Shown here one piece after another: positions 1 to 12,142 of a stretch of 64,000 nucleotides of DNA (positions within the stretch are counted from its first letter, which is position 1; every line of letters starts with the position of its first letter). Under the pieces are notes generated by a model. The model ran no database searches. It was given only the letters and a program-made list of their open reading frames with translations, and was not told where the DNA came from. Origin of the DNA: Aquatica leii (taxonomy: Eukaryota; Arthropoda; Insecta; Coleoptera; Lampyridae); NCBI GenBank assembly GCA_035610365.1, contig CM069436.1, positions 37,393,117 through 37,457,116 on the forward strand. Reading direction: 5' to 3'. A program made the position numbers and the translations under genes.

Positions 1-616
1 TAATAACTACCCTACTAACATAATTAATAAAGTACTGTTGCATACTAACGTAACTAATGCTAACCCACTACCAGCAAACCCATCTACTACTAATGTTAAC
101 ACTACTCTTAACACTAACCCTAATACTAACATCATGTACACCAAAATCATAAACGTCCCAAATCTAGCACAAAAGATCATTCCGATTTTAAAAACAATCA
201 ACATTACAATAACTATGTAGAACACTAATACTGTTTACAAAATACTGTACAGCAACATTAAAGATAGAACTAATACAATAGAAAAACATGACGTTGTGTA
301 CAAACTTGACTGTACAGATTGTAATGTGTGTTATGCTGGACAAACCAAACAGAAAATAAAAAATTGCATTAACAATCACAAGTACGACTGCAAAACAAAA
401 AAAGGTGATACAGCGTTAGCAGCTCATCATATAGACACGGGTCACAAATGTTATTTCAACAATCCCATAATTTTAGATGTGGAAAATGATTTAAAAAAAC
501 GTTTAGTTTCTAAAATAATACATATCAACATACATAAAAATAATATTAACTTCAATAATGATACAAACAATCTAAGCAGTAGAGATAATAATTTAATTTC
601 AATAATTACGAGATAG
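1..616 (+). pseudogene. Penelope-like element fragment, linker and GIY-YIG endonuclease
   Basis: This is the C-terminal part of a Penelope-like retroelement, cut by the window start. The frame from 296 encodes 106 residues with a GIY-YIG nuclease core: VYKLDCTDCNVCYAGQTKQK, with the family's GIY/YIG pair decayed to VYKL and CYAG, then TALAAHHIDTGH and FNNPIILDVE. Family knowledge: in PLEs this nuclease follows the reverse transcriptase and nicks the target. Upstream (about 38-220) the segment VPNLAQKIIPILK resembles the PLE linker between RT and nuclease. A stop codon near 218 separates the two parts, so the copy is probably dead. The RT is absent or lies outside the window. The tail continues to about 1010. 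Confidence 0.75.
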
Positions 617-1394
617 CTATGTAGGTTTCAATCGCTGTTCAATTAATCATGTTTATCTTTTTAATGCTTATCTGTTGTTGCCTTGACATTCAATAATTTT
701 TGATTATACATTATTTGTCAAGTGTTTGTGAACGTTTAATGTCGGTGGTTATAATTTAAATTTTAAATTTTATGGATTGACAATTTCATGTTTCATTTAT
801 TGATTCTTGTGCGTGTATAAGTTAGCGTAGTCCAGGAATTGTTGGGTAGTGCCACTGTAATCTATTTGTGTAAGTTGTTGTTGCTAAAAAGATATTGTAT
901 TAGTTAGTTTGATGTAAATCTTATATTATCTTAGACTTACAAATTTTAATAAATTTTTAGTGGCTTGATGAAGTGCTCACGTGCAGCACAAAACGTAGCA
1001 TAAAAAATAGCATAAAATGATTTTCTTGTCTAAGTGAAGAACAAATATATATTGTGCAATCCAATAATAACCTGTTTAATTGGTACTCTAAGACTATGGC
1101 ATTAAATAGTCATTAACTTTTTTTCGAAACATTCTCACAACCAAAAAATTAACATTACCAAATCTATTAAGAACAAAATTTTGTTACTAGGTAATTCTTA
1201 ATTCCAAAAGAAAAACCTAGATAATCTAAAAAAATTTTTCATAACAATTATCCATCATATATAATTAGACGCCCACTCACCACAAACAATCCCTCAATTC
1301 CGATGTTTCACCTACGACTATTGGGTTAAGTAGTACTAACATAGAGGTAATGGGTTATGTTAGATTAATTAATGTATGGATCTTAATAGACAAA
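617..1394 (+). other. PLE 3' tail and AT-rich spacer
   Basis: Non-coding tail after the GIY-YIG frame. It carries a degenerate hammerhead-like motif at 964-998. Nothing else is recognisable up to the next PLE fragment. Confidence 0.4.
964..998 (+). ncRNA. Degenerate hammerhead-like motif in PLE tail
   Basis: The order is UUGAUGA core, stem II GTGC/GCAC, then AAAAC and GUA. Two core positions differ from the hammerhead consensus (first C to U, and G of GAAA to A), so self-cleavage is unlikely. It lies about 350 bp downstream of a GIY-YIG frame, as expected for hammerheads known in Penelope-like element repeats. The call rests on motif order and hand pairing. Confidence 0.45.
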
Positions 1395-1850
1395 TCACAC
1401 TAGACTACTAAAAAACGACACTATTAATATACAATACAATAACAATACTTTGTATAACAAATTCTATACAAAACTTAAAGATAAAACTAATGATTTACAG
1501 AAATCGAATTTCATTTATAAAATTGATTGTAACGCAATATTATATCGGCTAGACAAAGCAAAAACTAAAAAAAAAGAATCCAAAATCATAAGTACGACGT
1601 AATAAAAACAACGATACCAAGTCCGTAAAAACGGCGCTTTTCTTACATTATCATCAATTGCGACACAGTTTCATTTTGGACAATTCTCTTAGATTTGGAA
1701 CCAAATTATAAAAAAAGACTCATTGCAGATATGATTTTTATTGATCTATATAAAAAAAAAAACGTTAATTTTAGAACGTACACTCAAAATCTTAGTTTTG
1801 TTTACAATAATCTAATAAGTAAAATGAACATAAAAACTCTAAGCTAATAT
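1395..1850 (+). pseudogene. Heavily decayed PLE GIY-YIG fragment
   Basis: Split across frames, the translation shows FYTKLKDKTNDL, then FIYKIDCN (remnant of the VYKIDC start of the nuclease), a RQSK-like GQTKQK relic near 1550, and NHKYDV near 1590. Later pieces resemble the FILDNS/LDVENN and KKRL segments of the fragment at 296-616. Many stops and frameshifts make it a dead copy. It is parallel to the first fragment and is probably an independent older insertion. Confidence 0.5.
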
Positions 1851-2538
1851 GTACAGTTACCTAACTTAACTTATACGTAGACTCTACCTAACTTAGGTTA
1901 TAACTTAATTAACTTAAATTTATTTCTCTACCTTACGATTTTTGTTAATAAATTAATTAATTAGTGCTTTTAGTTATAATATTTTATGTCAAACTGTCAA
2001 ATTACATTTGCTGTTGCAAAAAACTGATTGTGCAGCCTTTGTCTATTTTTTACATAGCTGCAGAAAAAAGTTTAAAGAGTTAATATCTGGCTTATGGGCT
2101 GACTAGCGTCTAGTGCCATTTCTTCCAATTCAACGATCCGTAATAATTATAAGAAATCGCTCGCTGAACATGGTAAGCGTAGTTATCACAAACAATAGGC
2201 TTTTGTATTCTTGTGCGCCTAAAGTGAGACAAAATCTAACACGTCAGTGTTAGCGTTGGTGTTAAACTGTGAGTATAGTTATAACCTGGAGACGTGATTT
2301 TAATAATTTTGAATGAACGTGCGTGTTTGGTCTTTCTATTAGTAAATATTACCGGTATATGTACTAATTATATGTGAATTCTTTACAAGAATTAAAAAAC
2401 AGTTGCATTTTTTGCAGTATTTTGTGGTAGTGTAAATAAACTTTGATCTTTATTAGACATTATTGGGCTTCTACTTTAAACATAGTTATAATATCATTTC
2501 GTTAGTTTTTTACGTTTCTTGCTGCCGTTGTCTGCAAC
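1851..2538. other. Intergenic, presumed piggyBac 5' region
   Basis: No gene seen. A short inverted repeat (CTAACAC and GTGTTAG, about 2236-2256) lies upstream of the piggyBac frame. A TTAA at about 2081 is followed by sequence only weakly resembling the complement of the 3' terminus, so I could not fix the 5' end. Confidence 0.3.
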
Positions 2539-4185
2539 ATGTCTTATGAAGCTGAGCAAAAACGACTTCAATCTTTATGGGACGAAATATTAGCAGAAGA
2601 AGATCAAAGTGATGTGCAGGATACATTTAGTCAAGCAGGCACGTCAAAATCATTAGAATACGATTAAATGTCTTGCGAAGAGGATGCTCCATCTGAGCAT
2701 AGTTTTCACAACACAGACACAGAACAATCAGATACAGAAGATGAATTTAAAAAATTACTTCTTATACAAGAAAGTAGTATAGCCTCTCTTGTTCCCATGT
2801 ACACTGTAAAAGACGGAACCAAATGGGTAGTACACAAACAAACAAAACCACGCGATAAAACCTAACCGCCAAAATATAATTTCACAATTACCTGGTGTAA
2901 ATGGAGTTGCAAAAAATGCAAAAAACATATTAATTTCTTGGAAACTTTTCTTTCCTGACGAAATAGTTTAGCACATAAAAAACTGCACAAACAAACAATT
3001 AGAAAAAAATAGGAAAATTTTATAAAGAAAAAAAGCATTGTGCGCCTACAGATTTTATAGAAATAAATGCATTTTTAGGACTTCTGTATTTAGCTGGGGT
3101 AAAAAAAGCCCAACATTTAAGTACAGACGAACTATGGAGTACAGATGGAACCGCTCCTGAATATTTTGTGACTACAATGGCAAAGTATCGTTTTCACACG
3201 CTAGTAAGAGCAGTTAGATTTGATAATACTGAAACGCGCATTAAAAAAGCAAAAGAGGATAACTTAGCCCCAGTGCGATACATATTAGACTTTTTTATAA
3301 GACAATGTGTGAAGTGTTATAGTGTTAGCGCGTATATAACAATTGATGAAATGCTGGAAACTTTTGGGGGTAGATGTAAATTTTACCAGTACATTGCAAA
3401 TAAACCTGCAGAATACGGCATTAAAATATATGCCGTTGTTGATGCCAGGACATTATATACTCATAATATTGAGATTTATGCTGGTAAACAACCCGATGGT
3501 CTTTATAAGAAATCTAATGCTGTCCAGAGTGTTGTTTTGCGTCTTATAAAGCATTACAATGGTTCAGGCAGAAATATAGCTGCTGATAATTATTTTTCTT
3601 TGATACCGTTGGTAAACACGTTATTGAACCACCATCGTTTAACATTTGTGGGCACTGTTCGAAAAAATAAACGTGAAATACTACCCATCTTTTTACACAC
3701 AAAAATACGACCCGTAAATAGCAGTTTATTTGCATGAGTCTATGGAATCTATGATATGTTCAGTAAATGTTGCAGATTGGATAAAAGCGGAATACTCTGT
3801 TGCAAGAGTAAGCAACAGATGGCCTCTGACAGTGTTTTTCAGTTTGCTTCATATATCTGGAAGCAATACAAATCACAAAACTTCAAGAAGAGGTTTTTTG
3901 ACAAATTTAGCAAAGGCGTTAACGACGCTTCAAATAATACAGAGGTCGAGTATTTCAAACTTATCAATTCCACTTCGACAAAAAGTTGCCAACTGTTTAG
4001 GTACCGAACGGTCTACAATCATATCTTTACCGCAGCCTGATGAAGAACAGCAGCAAGCAAAACCAAAAAGCTTTTTTTGCCCAAACAGAAAAAATAGGTA
4101 CACCCAACATTGTTGTGATAAGTGTTCGAAATCAATTTGCAAGGAGCATACATCAAAAACTATTTTAATATGTGCTAACTGTTAA
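2539..4185 (+). pseudogene. piggyBac-family transposase pseudogene
   Basis: Cut-and-paste DNA transposase of the piggyBac (DDE_Tnp_1_7) family. ATG at 2539 opens an acidic N-terminus (MSYEAEQKRL, then EDAPSEHS) with an in-frame stop at 2665. After 2865 the frame shifts to QLPGVNGVAKN and again near 3030. The longest intact block (3168-3737) has the family core: TIDEMLETFGGRCKFYQY with the first catalytic Asp, YGIKIYAVVDARTLY, and IAADNYFSLIPL with the second. The third block (3730-4185) reads KAEYSVARVSNRWP, but the Asp usually found in GGVD is Asn here. The segment between SSLFA and the third block looks deleted by about 60 residues. A C-terminal cysteine cluster (CCDKCSKSICKEH) matches the family's zinc-binding tail. 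At least four lesions: non-autonomous at best. Confidence 0.85.
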
Positions 4186-4381
4186 CAGAAGTTTGTTTTA
4201 ATATTTATATTTTTTAATAACTGTATTACTTCAAAATTAATTGTTTAATACATGCAACAATGTATAATCAGAGAATAACTATTAAGTAAGAAAAATATAA
4301 AATTTCATCAAAATGTTAATGTGAGAAAAATTCTCACACGTTAGCGATCACGTTATTTGGAGTAACGCCAGTGATCCAGGG
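4186..4381 (+). mobile_element. piggyBac 3' terminal region
   Basis: Read on the complementary strand, the end is TTAA followed by CCCTGGATCACTGGCG, the usual piggyBac arrangement of a TTAA target next to a CCC/CCY terminus. Subterminal inverted motifs TGTGAGAA/TTCTCACA lie at about 4320-4340. TTAA is at 4382-4385. No matching 5' terminus was found. Confidence 0.55.
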
Positions 4382-4385
4382 TTAA

Positions 4386-6839
4386 TTATCTGAAGTTTTG
4401 TTTTGGTTACAACTAAAGATAAACGTGATCGTGTACACTAAGTACATTTTGTTAAGCTAGAACAGTAGTAGTGCTAAGAAATAAACATTACTATCTGATT
4501 TAATTATTTTATTATTATTGATTTTGTAGATGATAGAAAATTAAAGAAAACAATAATTAACACAATACATCAATACGTTTTACAGATTTTACAGCATTTA
4601 CACTCATTATTTACCGCAAAGTTACAATTAACAAACAGTTTTCATTTTTTGAATACCAAACGAGACTTACTCCTATAGACTATAGAACCCCATATTATAA
4701 TTCTCACAGTGTGATCGTTAAAAAAATTTAAACACTGTGCCGTTTTACATGTTTTTGTATAATTCTCATACGGCCATCATGCAACCCCAAACAGAATCGG
4801 AATTCGTTACTGAAAACTGTTCTATGCTTTTTCAGATTTTAGTAAATTTGCAACATATACCACTCTAACCGTTGATGTCAGTGTTGAGCTGTCAGTGGTA
4901 GCATAAAATGTGGCCGATAAGATTGCAATCCAAAACTTTTGATTTGACGGTAAACAACGTTTTACGTAAGCCAACACTTTGACCTTTATCGAATTCTCTT
5001 GATTAGTGGTAATTTTTACGCTTTTACGCTGTCGCATTTTAGGCATAAAGACACTCTCAAAACACGTTAAACAAAAAAACTGCAAGAGATAACAACATTA
5101 AAATTAATCTAGAATACTATTTGCAATAGAACAACGAACCAGAAACCCACTGTAAATTTGTAAAGAAAAAAGCAAGAACCGCTATGGAACAACTATGGGG
5201 AATAGAGAAACGAAAGTTCTAGGATGATTTCAAAGTTTGGGCGCAAAGGGCGCAAGAAGCTAGAGTAAGAAGGAAGTGAACGGTTGTATGGCATTGTAGG
5301 AAGTTAGACTAGACGAGTATCTCGGTTCTACACGAAGATGGGAGGGGAGAAAGATGGATGAAGAAAGTCTTAGACGGTCGAGAAAAGAAGAAGAGAAAGG
5401 AAGAAGAAGAAAAATGAGATTTTTATTTTGAACTTAATGTTTGTCTAAATGATATAGATGTACAGGTTTTGGTTTAAAAAAAAGTACAATGAACCATTTA
5501 TCTATCTATTAAAATTAATCAAGGCTTGCACGAAATACGCACAATAATGGAATATTAGAAACAAAAGTAAAACGTCAGAAATGATATTACCATTTAAACC
5601 ATTTGAATAAAACTTTAATTATTTACTAGTTTTGAGTAGCTTAACCTATCTGTCAAGTTTGATCACAAAATTCCCTCCACTTCTTGATGTGCAAATTTTA
5701 TGTGACAGAGTATATTTACCCTACCAAATGTGAAATAGTTTTACATGAAAGTTATTGAATTGAAAATGCAATGCTTTAAATGCCAACAAAATCTAGAGTA
5801 GCAAAATAAAAACTAAAAATCTACATAAAACTAAGTCTTCAAAGTCAATTATTATATTAGAACGAGTATGCGACCGAAAAATCGTTAAATAAATCTTGAA
5901 ATTTAGTTAATATTGAAGGAAAAACGATGTTGAAGTTAACGTCAAATTTGACAAATTTATTAATAAATGTAGTACAAACATATTTTTGTTGCCTGTTCTT
6001 TTCAAAAAAGAATTTAATTTTACAAAAAGCAACACAAAAAATATTATACGTTACTCTCGTCGAAACTGTCATAGCATAAACTCACGCACTTGCAACGCTC
6101 GGCTGTGCGGGTTCGCCTTACTTTTGACCGTTGTCACGTAAATTACTATCATTAGTATTTATATTTTTGTTGTCGCTTTAAACTAAAAATTTGTATATTG
6201 ATTGGTTTATTAAATTTGTTAAAGTTTCTGTGTCTCATTTCAATTCCTGCTTATAAATAAAAAAATTACAAAAACAAGACATTAAAACACGCGTTTGTTT
6301 GCAATGCTTGACTTGCCATAGAATTAATTTACCGGTTATGAAAACGCTCTCATGCGTCATCAATTATATAACAATATACACGAAAAATCACAAAAATTAG
6401 TTTTTACATTAACAATTTTACATTAACACATCCCATATTAGCAAATTAATTTGTATTTTAAATCTGAGTTAGTTATAACATTGTTTACTACATTAATAAG
6501 GTTGAAAATACTGCTTCGATTTACAATTTTATTGTTCGTAATTTAATGTTTTACTTCTACGTTAATATTATAACTGGTAATTTAATTATACTTGCATTAT
6601 AATTTTTGTTTGAGAAACATGCAAAAAACGCAATATTTAAACACGATTGAATCTCTTGCGTCAATAACCACTTAAAACTAGCAGCAGCTTCTAATTTTAT
6701 TATAGTTTAAATAATTGTATTCACATTTCTTTAACTCTTAACAATAACTTTTTTTTTACACAATAAAAAAAATATTTGTGCTTTAACATGCAGTATTTTC
6801 ATTGTACAAATGATTATTAATTTTAATAAATAAATTTTA
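4386..6839. other. Gene-free AT-rich stretch
   Basis: No supported gene. Minus-strand frames of 87 codons (4822-5085) and 71 codons (5857-6072) match no family I recognise. A purine-rich, comparatively GC-rich patch at 5165-5420 (many GAAGAAG runs) stands out and could be the decayed 3' part of an element, but I cannot name one. Confidence 0.3.
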
Positions 6840-6849
6840 ATTTGCAGTC

Positions 6850-7152
6850 GTATTTATGGTTGTTAATACGATTTTTGTTGATGCATTAGACAAAAAAAAG
6901 TCAAAAATTGTATTAACAACAATAAATATCGCTGTAAAACTAAGAATAGAAGAAACAGCGTTCTCTGTACATAACATCAACGCATGACATAATTTTGATT
7001 TTAATAATCCAATTTTAGATGTGGATAATAATTACAAGAAAAGCTTAGTTTCAGAAATGATTTTTAGCAACCTGAACCAAAATAATATTAATTTTAATAC
7101 GGACACTAATAATTTAAGTAGTATTTATAATAATTTAATTTCTAAAATTTAA
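6850..7152 (+). pseudogene. PLE GIY-YIG C-terminal remnant
   Basis: From about 6985 the frame reads FDFNNPILDVDNNYKK, then LVSEMIFSN and NNINFNTDTNNLSSIYNN before a stop at 7150. This is closely parallel to the end of the fragment at 296-616 (FNNPIILDVENDLKKR, NNINFNNDTNNLSS), so both derive from one PLE family. Upstream, VDALDKKKSKI and ETAFSVHNINA are decayed counterparts of the GQTKQK and TALALHNINTGH segments. The RT is missing. Confidence 0.65.
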
Positions 7153-7500
7153 TAGCTGTTTTTGTGGTAATTTTGTCTTGATATTTTTTATTTTAAATTC
7201 ATTTTTGATAATAGGTTACCTTGTCATTTATTGATTTTAATTATAGACTGTGTAGTAGAAGTTCCATTTTTGTTCATGTTTTTGTTGATTACTCTTAGGT
7301 CTGCATGTTTTAAAAACTTCGGAGCAACTGCTCAAATTTTCTATGTAAATTAAGTGTTGCTTGTTACATCTGTAATTTTATAGCTTATTTGTTCCGTTAG
7401 TTGTAGTACGTATTATAATAAATTGTTTTGGCCTGAAAAAGTTCACATTTAGTGCACGAAACGTCTGTTATGCTCTTCCTTAAATAAAAAATTTGAATTT
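7153..7500 (+). other. PLE 3' tail
   Basis: Non-coding tail in the same orientation as the remnant before it, ending near an AT-rich junction. It carries a hammerhead-like motif at 7433-7466. Confidence 0.45.
7433..7466 (+). ncRNA. Hammerhead-like motif in PLE tail
   Basis: CUGAAAA core, stem II GTTCAC/GTGCAC (5 of 6 pairs), intact GAAAC, then GUC as putative cleavage triplet. The G of CUGANGA is A, and stem I cannot be closed well, so this is probably a decayed ribozyme. It lies about 280 bp downstream of a GIY-YIG remnant. Confidence 0.45.
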
Positions 7501-9119
7501 TTTAATTAGAAGTTAAATAAGGAAGATAAAGAAACCTTACCATTATTAATTTTATACGTAGGCTTTAAACAAGATGGCCTAGACCACAAGTTTTGAATAT
7601 GTAAAAAATTTCATTTACTTCTAACATCAATTACATAGTTTTAATTAAAAAATTTTTATTAAACGGTTTATTTTATCACGTAAGCTTAATCAAAACTATC
7701 AAGTAATAAAATAAGGATTGTTTTTAAAAGAAATTAAACATTATCAGCTCAGAAAAAAATAATTGAATTCATTGTAGTAAATTTTAACAAGTTTAATAGA
7801 TTTGTTTGTAAATTTAAACTATACAATGTATTTTGAGGTAAAGCACACGTAGTATTTTTTTACATTGTATAAAACTACATAAATAATAGATAATATTTAT
7901 AATAACGTTCTTATCCTTCCATACGTTTTAGATTTTATAACTAGAAATTAACACTTATAATCATAAATTTTTTATATCATTTGTGATTCTGTCACCTTTA
8001 TGAGCATACACCATTATCTGTGTCTTTGTTTAAACAAATATAATAACTTTGTTTATATCTTACAATAATTAAAAAAAATATAATAGTTGTAGTCTAATAT
8101 TCATACATAGTAAATTTATACTTTGAGATAGCTCTGCTATCGTGTTTCAGTCATAACAGTTTTATTTCTAGATAAGTTAAGTTGTAAGAAAATTGTAACT
8201 GTCAAATTAATTTCAAAAACAATTAAATTTTGTGATTACAGGTTTTAGTTTTAACATATGTTATTAAATTTTAAATAAAACCAATACTTAAGTAATTGTT
8301 TTTAACAAATTTATACTATAAAAATTAACACAAAAAATTTTGTGTATCACAGCTTCTAAAAGTTTTTTGCGAGTATGAGCGAGCATTTGTAGGCCCAGGT
8401 GAAATCAAGATCTAGAAAGGCAAATAACACTTTCTGGACTAGTGATACTATTTTTGCATGTAAAGTCTATTTCCAAAATACATTCTACATGTTCATTAAT
8501 ATCTGAATAAACAAAGAAACTTCTTGTTTTTTGGAAAACTTTTTTGCAACATTTAATAGTTAGATTGAAATTTCTAGAAACTAATTTTTATTTTAAAATA
8601 AGAGTACAACAAAAACAATATTTGAATAACACATAAATTTGTTTATGTAGGTAAACACTTGATTAAGTATAAGTAATCAATCTGTCAGGATAAACCTTGT
8701 TTGTTACATTTTTTCACATAATTTCTTTTTGACATCTCCTCGGTGTTCTCTAGCACAAATATATGGAATTTCAGCTTGGGTTGTTTTTTCACTATTTTTT
8801 GTAATGGTTTCATATTTTGAAAAAATATTTAAATATTCTTCTAATTTCATGTTACGGATATATATTGTTTAGTGTGCCTAGATACTTTTTTAGGGGTATA
8901 AAGGCATAACCTAACATTGCGATAAAGGTTGTATTTTTGTTTTATCACTCACATCCAGCCCACATTAACCTAACAGTGTAAATATTTGCAAAATCAAATA
9001 ATCAGCATGTGATAAACACAAAAAGCAATTTTTTAAACTTCTTACAGTTTTAATCTAAAAAAAAGTAGTCACTATTAAAAGATTTTAATTTAGATTTTAA
9101 AGTTATATACAACTGTAAA
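7501..9119. other. Gene-free AT-rich stretch
   Basis: No element recognised except a short repeat at 8364-8448 shared with 24478-24528. A 48-codon minus-strand frame at 8704-8850 (MKLEEYLNIF..., charged) is open but matches nothing I know, and I do not call it a gene. Confidence 0.3.
8364..8448. repeat. Short dispersed repeat shared with 24478-24528
   Basis: CACTTTCTGGACTAGT followed by (G/A)ATAC occurs here (about 8428-8448) and at 24509-24528 in the same orientation. A neighbouring block, TTTTGCGAGTATGAGC...TTTGTAGGC (8364-8393), occurs at 24478-24505 in the opposite orientation. This probably marks the same element family, rearranged in one copy. Family unknown. Confidence 0.4.
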
Positions 9120-9282
9120 GTTGTAGGTGTAAATTTTATCTTAATGCGAGTTGATGAATAATATTTTTAGTCAATTTGTGATGAGTATAAATGAATAAAC
9201 TTGATGGTTTTCCAACGCGAGAACACGCCAAATATAATTGACCATGTGAAAAGACCTGATTTTCTAGATCTATCCCACAAAT

Positions 9283-9789
9283 CTACATTGTTTGAACTTG
9301 TGACTTATTAGTAGTCATGGCAAATGCCAAGAGAATTGGAAATTGCAGACGTCTGAATGGAATAGGTGAGTCTAAAGGGATCATTGGCATTCGTGGCAGG
9401 AGAACAACTTCACCTTCAAATTTGTCATTCAAAATTGTAGCTTCAAGAACATTGCCCATAATTTTTTCTATGGCTAATCTCGTACTGTTGCATTGTTTAG
9501 GTGCATTTAAATTCCGAAGCATAATAATAGGTGAACCAATTTTTAATCGCAAGTTATGTAGTGCCATTCCTGGTAAATTCAGCAAATTCAAAAATTCAAC
9601 AAGATAGTTGACTGCTTTGTCAGGATCGGTAACAGTGTCCATCGATTTGAACAATATCTCATTGCCGGGTAATGACTGTTGTATTTTGAAGTCAATATCG
9701 ATATTTTTTGCGACTAAAATAGCTCGTTCACGAAGCCACGCATGATTAATATAATTAGCTTGTAAATCTAGAAATATGCCTTCAATCAA
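9283..9789 (-). pseudogene. Helitron Pif1-type helicase, C-terminal part
   Basis: 168 codons: LRERAILVAKNIDIDF, LPGNEILFKSMDTV, GSPIIMLRNLNAPKQCNSTR and FPILLAFAMTTNKSQ (the motif VI region). After a stop near 9283 the frame resumes as CGIDLENQVFSHGQLY and ACSRVGKPSSLFIY down to about 9124. The typical SQGQT at the end of motif VI reads SQVQT. Confidence 0.8.
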
Positions 9790-10174
9790 AGCATTTTACG
9801 TATTTACCATGTTGCAGAAATTGTCTGGCAATTTGATGCATTGTGTGTCTCCATGCAATGGTATTGTTTCATTTCCAATGTTACGCAATTGCTCGGAGAA
9901 TGATAGTGCTAATGGATCGTTTTGCAGTTGAACACGTATATTTGTGTTAAGACGTAATGTAATAACATTTCGCCATAGATATGAATGTTTTATACACGCG
10001 TTAATTTTATCCGCAATGTCTGTCTAAAATCACCGGACAGCAGCAGTAAAGCACTACCGAAAAGCCTGGTGTTATTATTTAGATCTTTTAGATTTAGATA
10101 ATAATTTTGCGTTTTTGAAAAACTTTAACCATACCGGAATTCTTTTTTATGTTACACACTGCATCTGGATTTGT

Positions 10175-10441
10175 CTAAATGTTCAACGGCAACTTGAGTG
10201 CTGAATGTGCAGTCCGTCTGCTATCAAGCAAAGTGGCTGCAATACCTGATGAAGCAATTTCTAACGCAATATGATTTTGTGATCGAATGCGCCCAAGTAT
10301 TAGTGAGATGAGAAACGTTTTTCCAGTGCCACCTGGTGCGTCCAAAAAAAAAGAATCTACTTTGTCCTGCTGCAATTGACATATTAATTTGATCGTATAC
10401 ATTCTTTTGTTTATCAGTGAGTAGTTGCTCATTATTAACAA
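10175..10441 (-). pseudogene. Helitron Pif1-type helicase, N-terminal part
   Basis: 88 codons. FFLDAPGGTGKTFLISLIL contains the Walker A motif (GGTGKT), followed by ALEIASSGIAATLL and RTAHSALKLPLNI, the hallmark of Pif1/RRM3-like helicases in Helitrons. Beyond the stop the helicase continues in shifted frames, including LLLLSGDFRQTL near 10020-10060 (motif III region), down to the next block. Confidence 0.8.
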
Positions 10442-10466
10442 AAGTAGTTAAAGAGACCGTATCGAA

Positions 10467-10775
10467 CTATTTTTTGCGCTGAATCTCGCTGTTAATGATG
10501 TCTGTTGCTGGGCGGTTAGGTGAGGGCATACCAAAATGAATCAGTTGCATATTATAAATCAAAATGCAAATATCTTCAATTTTTATTAGCGTCTCGTTAT
10601 ATATTTCCGGCGAAAAATCAATGTTGGAATCTTGATCAGCGATCCAAATGCGATGCATAATGTCGTCGCTCATGAAATCTTTATATTTGTCCCAGAAGAT
10701 AGAAGCTTGATATGGAAAACATCTCGTCAATAATATGGCAAATAATTGGCAAATTTGATCAGGAGAAGAACTCAA
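10467..10775 (-). pseudogene. Helitron Rep-helicase linker segment
   Basis: 102 codons in the position between Rep and helicase: LFAILLTRCFPYQASIFWDK, MSDDIMHRIW and LIHFGMPSPNR. The PYQASIFWDKYKDFMSDDI pattern is typical of the Helitron linker. Frameshifts join it to its neighbours. Confidence 0.65.
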
Positions 10776-10799
10776 TGCTGCATCTGCAAGTGTAATATC

Positions 10800-11828
10800 C
10801 TAATGGTTGTCATCTTCCAGCAAATGTAATTCGCGACACGCATCATGATATGCGTCGTACAAAATGCCATTGACTGTTGGCAAGTATTGGAAGGACGTCG
10901 GTGCAGGAACATTAACCAACAATAAACGCAAGAAGAAACATTCGCGTTGCTTTATATGGACTGTGTATAATCGGCCTAATGTATTTCCCATAAATATCCC
11001 GTTGTATCCTCCAACCAGAACACCTCGCTTTTGTAGTTCCCACTTTTTTGACTGTTTGTTCCATGTGAAATATCGTGGCACATCAATATACATTAATGTC
11101 TTTGCAAATTGACCGAGAATATCTAGTCGGTTGCATAGTTCAAAAAACTCAATTAATGTGGTTTTTGAGGGCAATTGATGCAAATTGTAGAGCATTCTTT
11201 TCCCTGAAATAAACACGCTGTTTATTTTCAAGGTGCACGGCCTAACGATGTGTATCGGAAAACTCAAAATACGCCAAACTGCTTCATTGCTGCTGATGTA
11301 TCGACTAATTTGATGATACCTTGTTATTTCATCGTTTTTGTTAACGTTTTGAACAGCAACTACAGCCATATCATTGCCCTTATGGACATATTTGCATATG
11401 TATTTTATGGACTTCACCGAACTGCAGAGCTCAATGTTTATGTGTGCTTTGTAGATTTTACACAGCAATGGTGAATACGGAACCACCCAGTGATTGTCAA
11501 TATCAACTGTTGTGCCGTTGGACATGTGTAATTGATGTGATTGACCGCCATGGTCAGTGTCTCTAGGACGATATAATGAATAACGATCGATATCAGTGAT
11601 TGTATCATTTATACAATTTTTTGGAAAACTTTTCGTAGATTTTCCATTGTCTATGCACGGCGCCGTCATGTGTATAGCACCGCATAAACCATGGATTATT
11701 TTAGCGGTAATAACGTCATACAATTCTTGATCAATATTCCGATCCGGAATTTCTGCTGAGATAATTTTATCAATTTCTTCAGACTGTATTTTGTCGACCA
11801 ACCAAATCAAAATATGCGCGTGTGGCAA
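10800..11828 (-). pseudogene. Helitron HUH Rep nuclease domain
   Basis: Longest intact Helitron block, 342 codons. It begins MPHAHILIWL, the HUH motif (His-Ala-His) that binds the metal of the rolling-circle nuclease. Residues 160-170 read YICKYVHKGND, the Tyr motif whose tyrosine joins covalently to DNA. The catalytic residues therefore look intact here, although the protein is broken outside this block. The C-terminal part (RYFTWNKQSKKWE, GRLYTVHIKQRECFFLRLLL) is the conserved linker towards the helicase. Confidence 0.85.
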
Positions 11829-11950
11829 ACCTCGTTTTTGCCATTCATCAAGTTTATCAACAATTTTAATTTTTGTCTGAAGACACGTGCAGTGATATCG
11901 TGCCGATCTGTTGCAGTTTGACCTTGCAATAATGCAATTTTAATTTCGTC

Positions 11951-12142
11951 TCATTTTGGATTACACGTAAATGTAATAAACAAATCTGGTCGTTCGTACG
12001 CCCGCACAAAAATTATGGCGTCTTGAATATATTCTTGCATATGACGTGGGCTACAAATATATGAAGATGGAAGAATATATAAAGTAACGATGTCGTTGAT
12101 ATTAGTTATTCCATTTACGTTACCAACAATAGCATCATGCAA
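11951..12142 (-). pseudogene. Helitron Rep segment containing motif 1
   Basis: 63 codons including VGNVNGITNINDIVTLYILP, SPRHMQEYIQDA and ERPDLFITFTCNPK. The last is the Rep motif 1 region that precedes the HUH histidines. An in-frame stop follows CNPK where the family usually has a Trp. Confidence 0.75.

Noticed and set aside
3544..3735. Minus-strand open frame of 63 codons
   Set aside because: Antisense shadow of the piggyBac transposase block.
9317..9607. Plus-strand open frame of 96 codons
   Set aside because: Antisense shadow of the Helitron helicase C-terminus.
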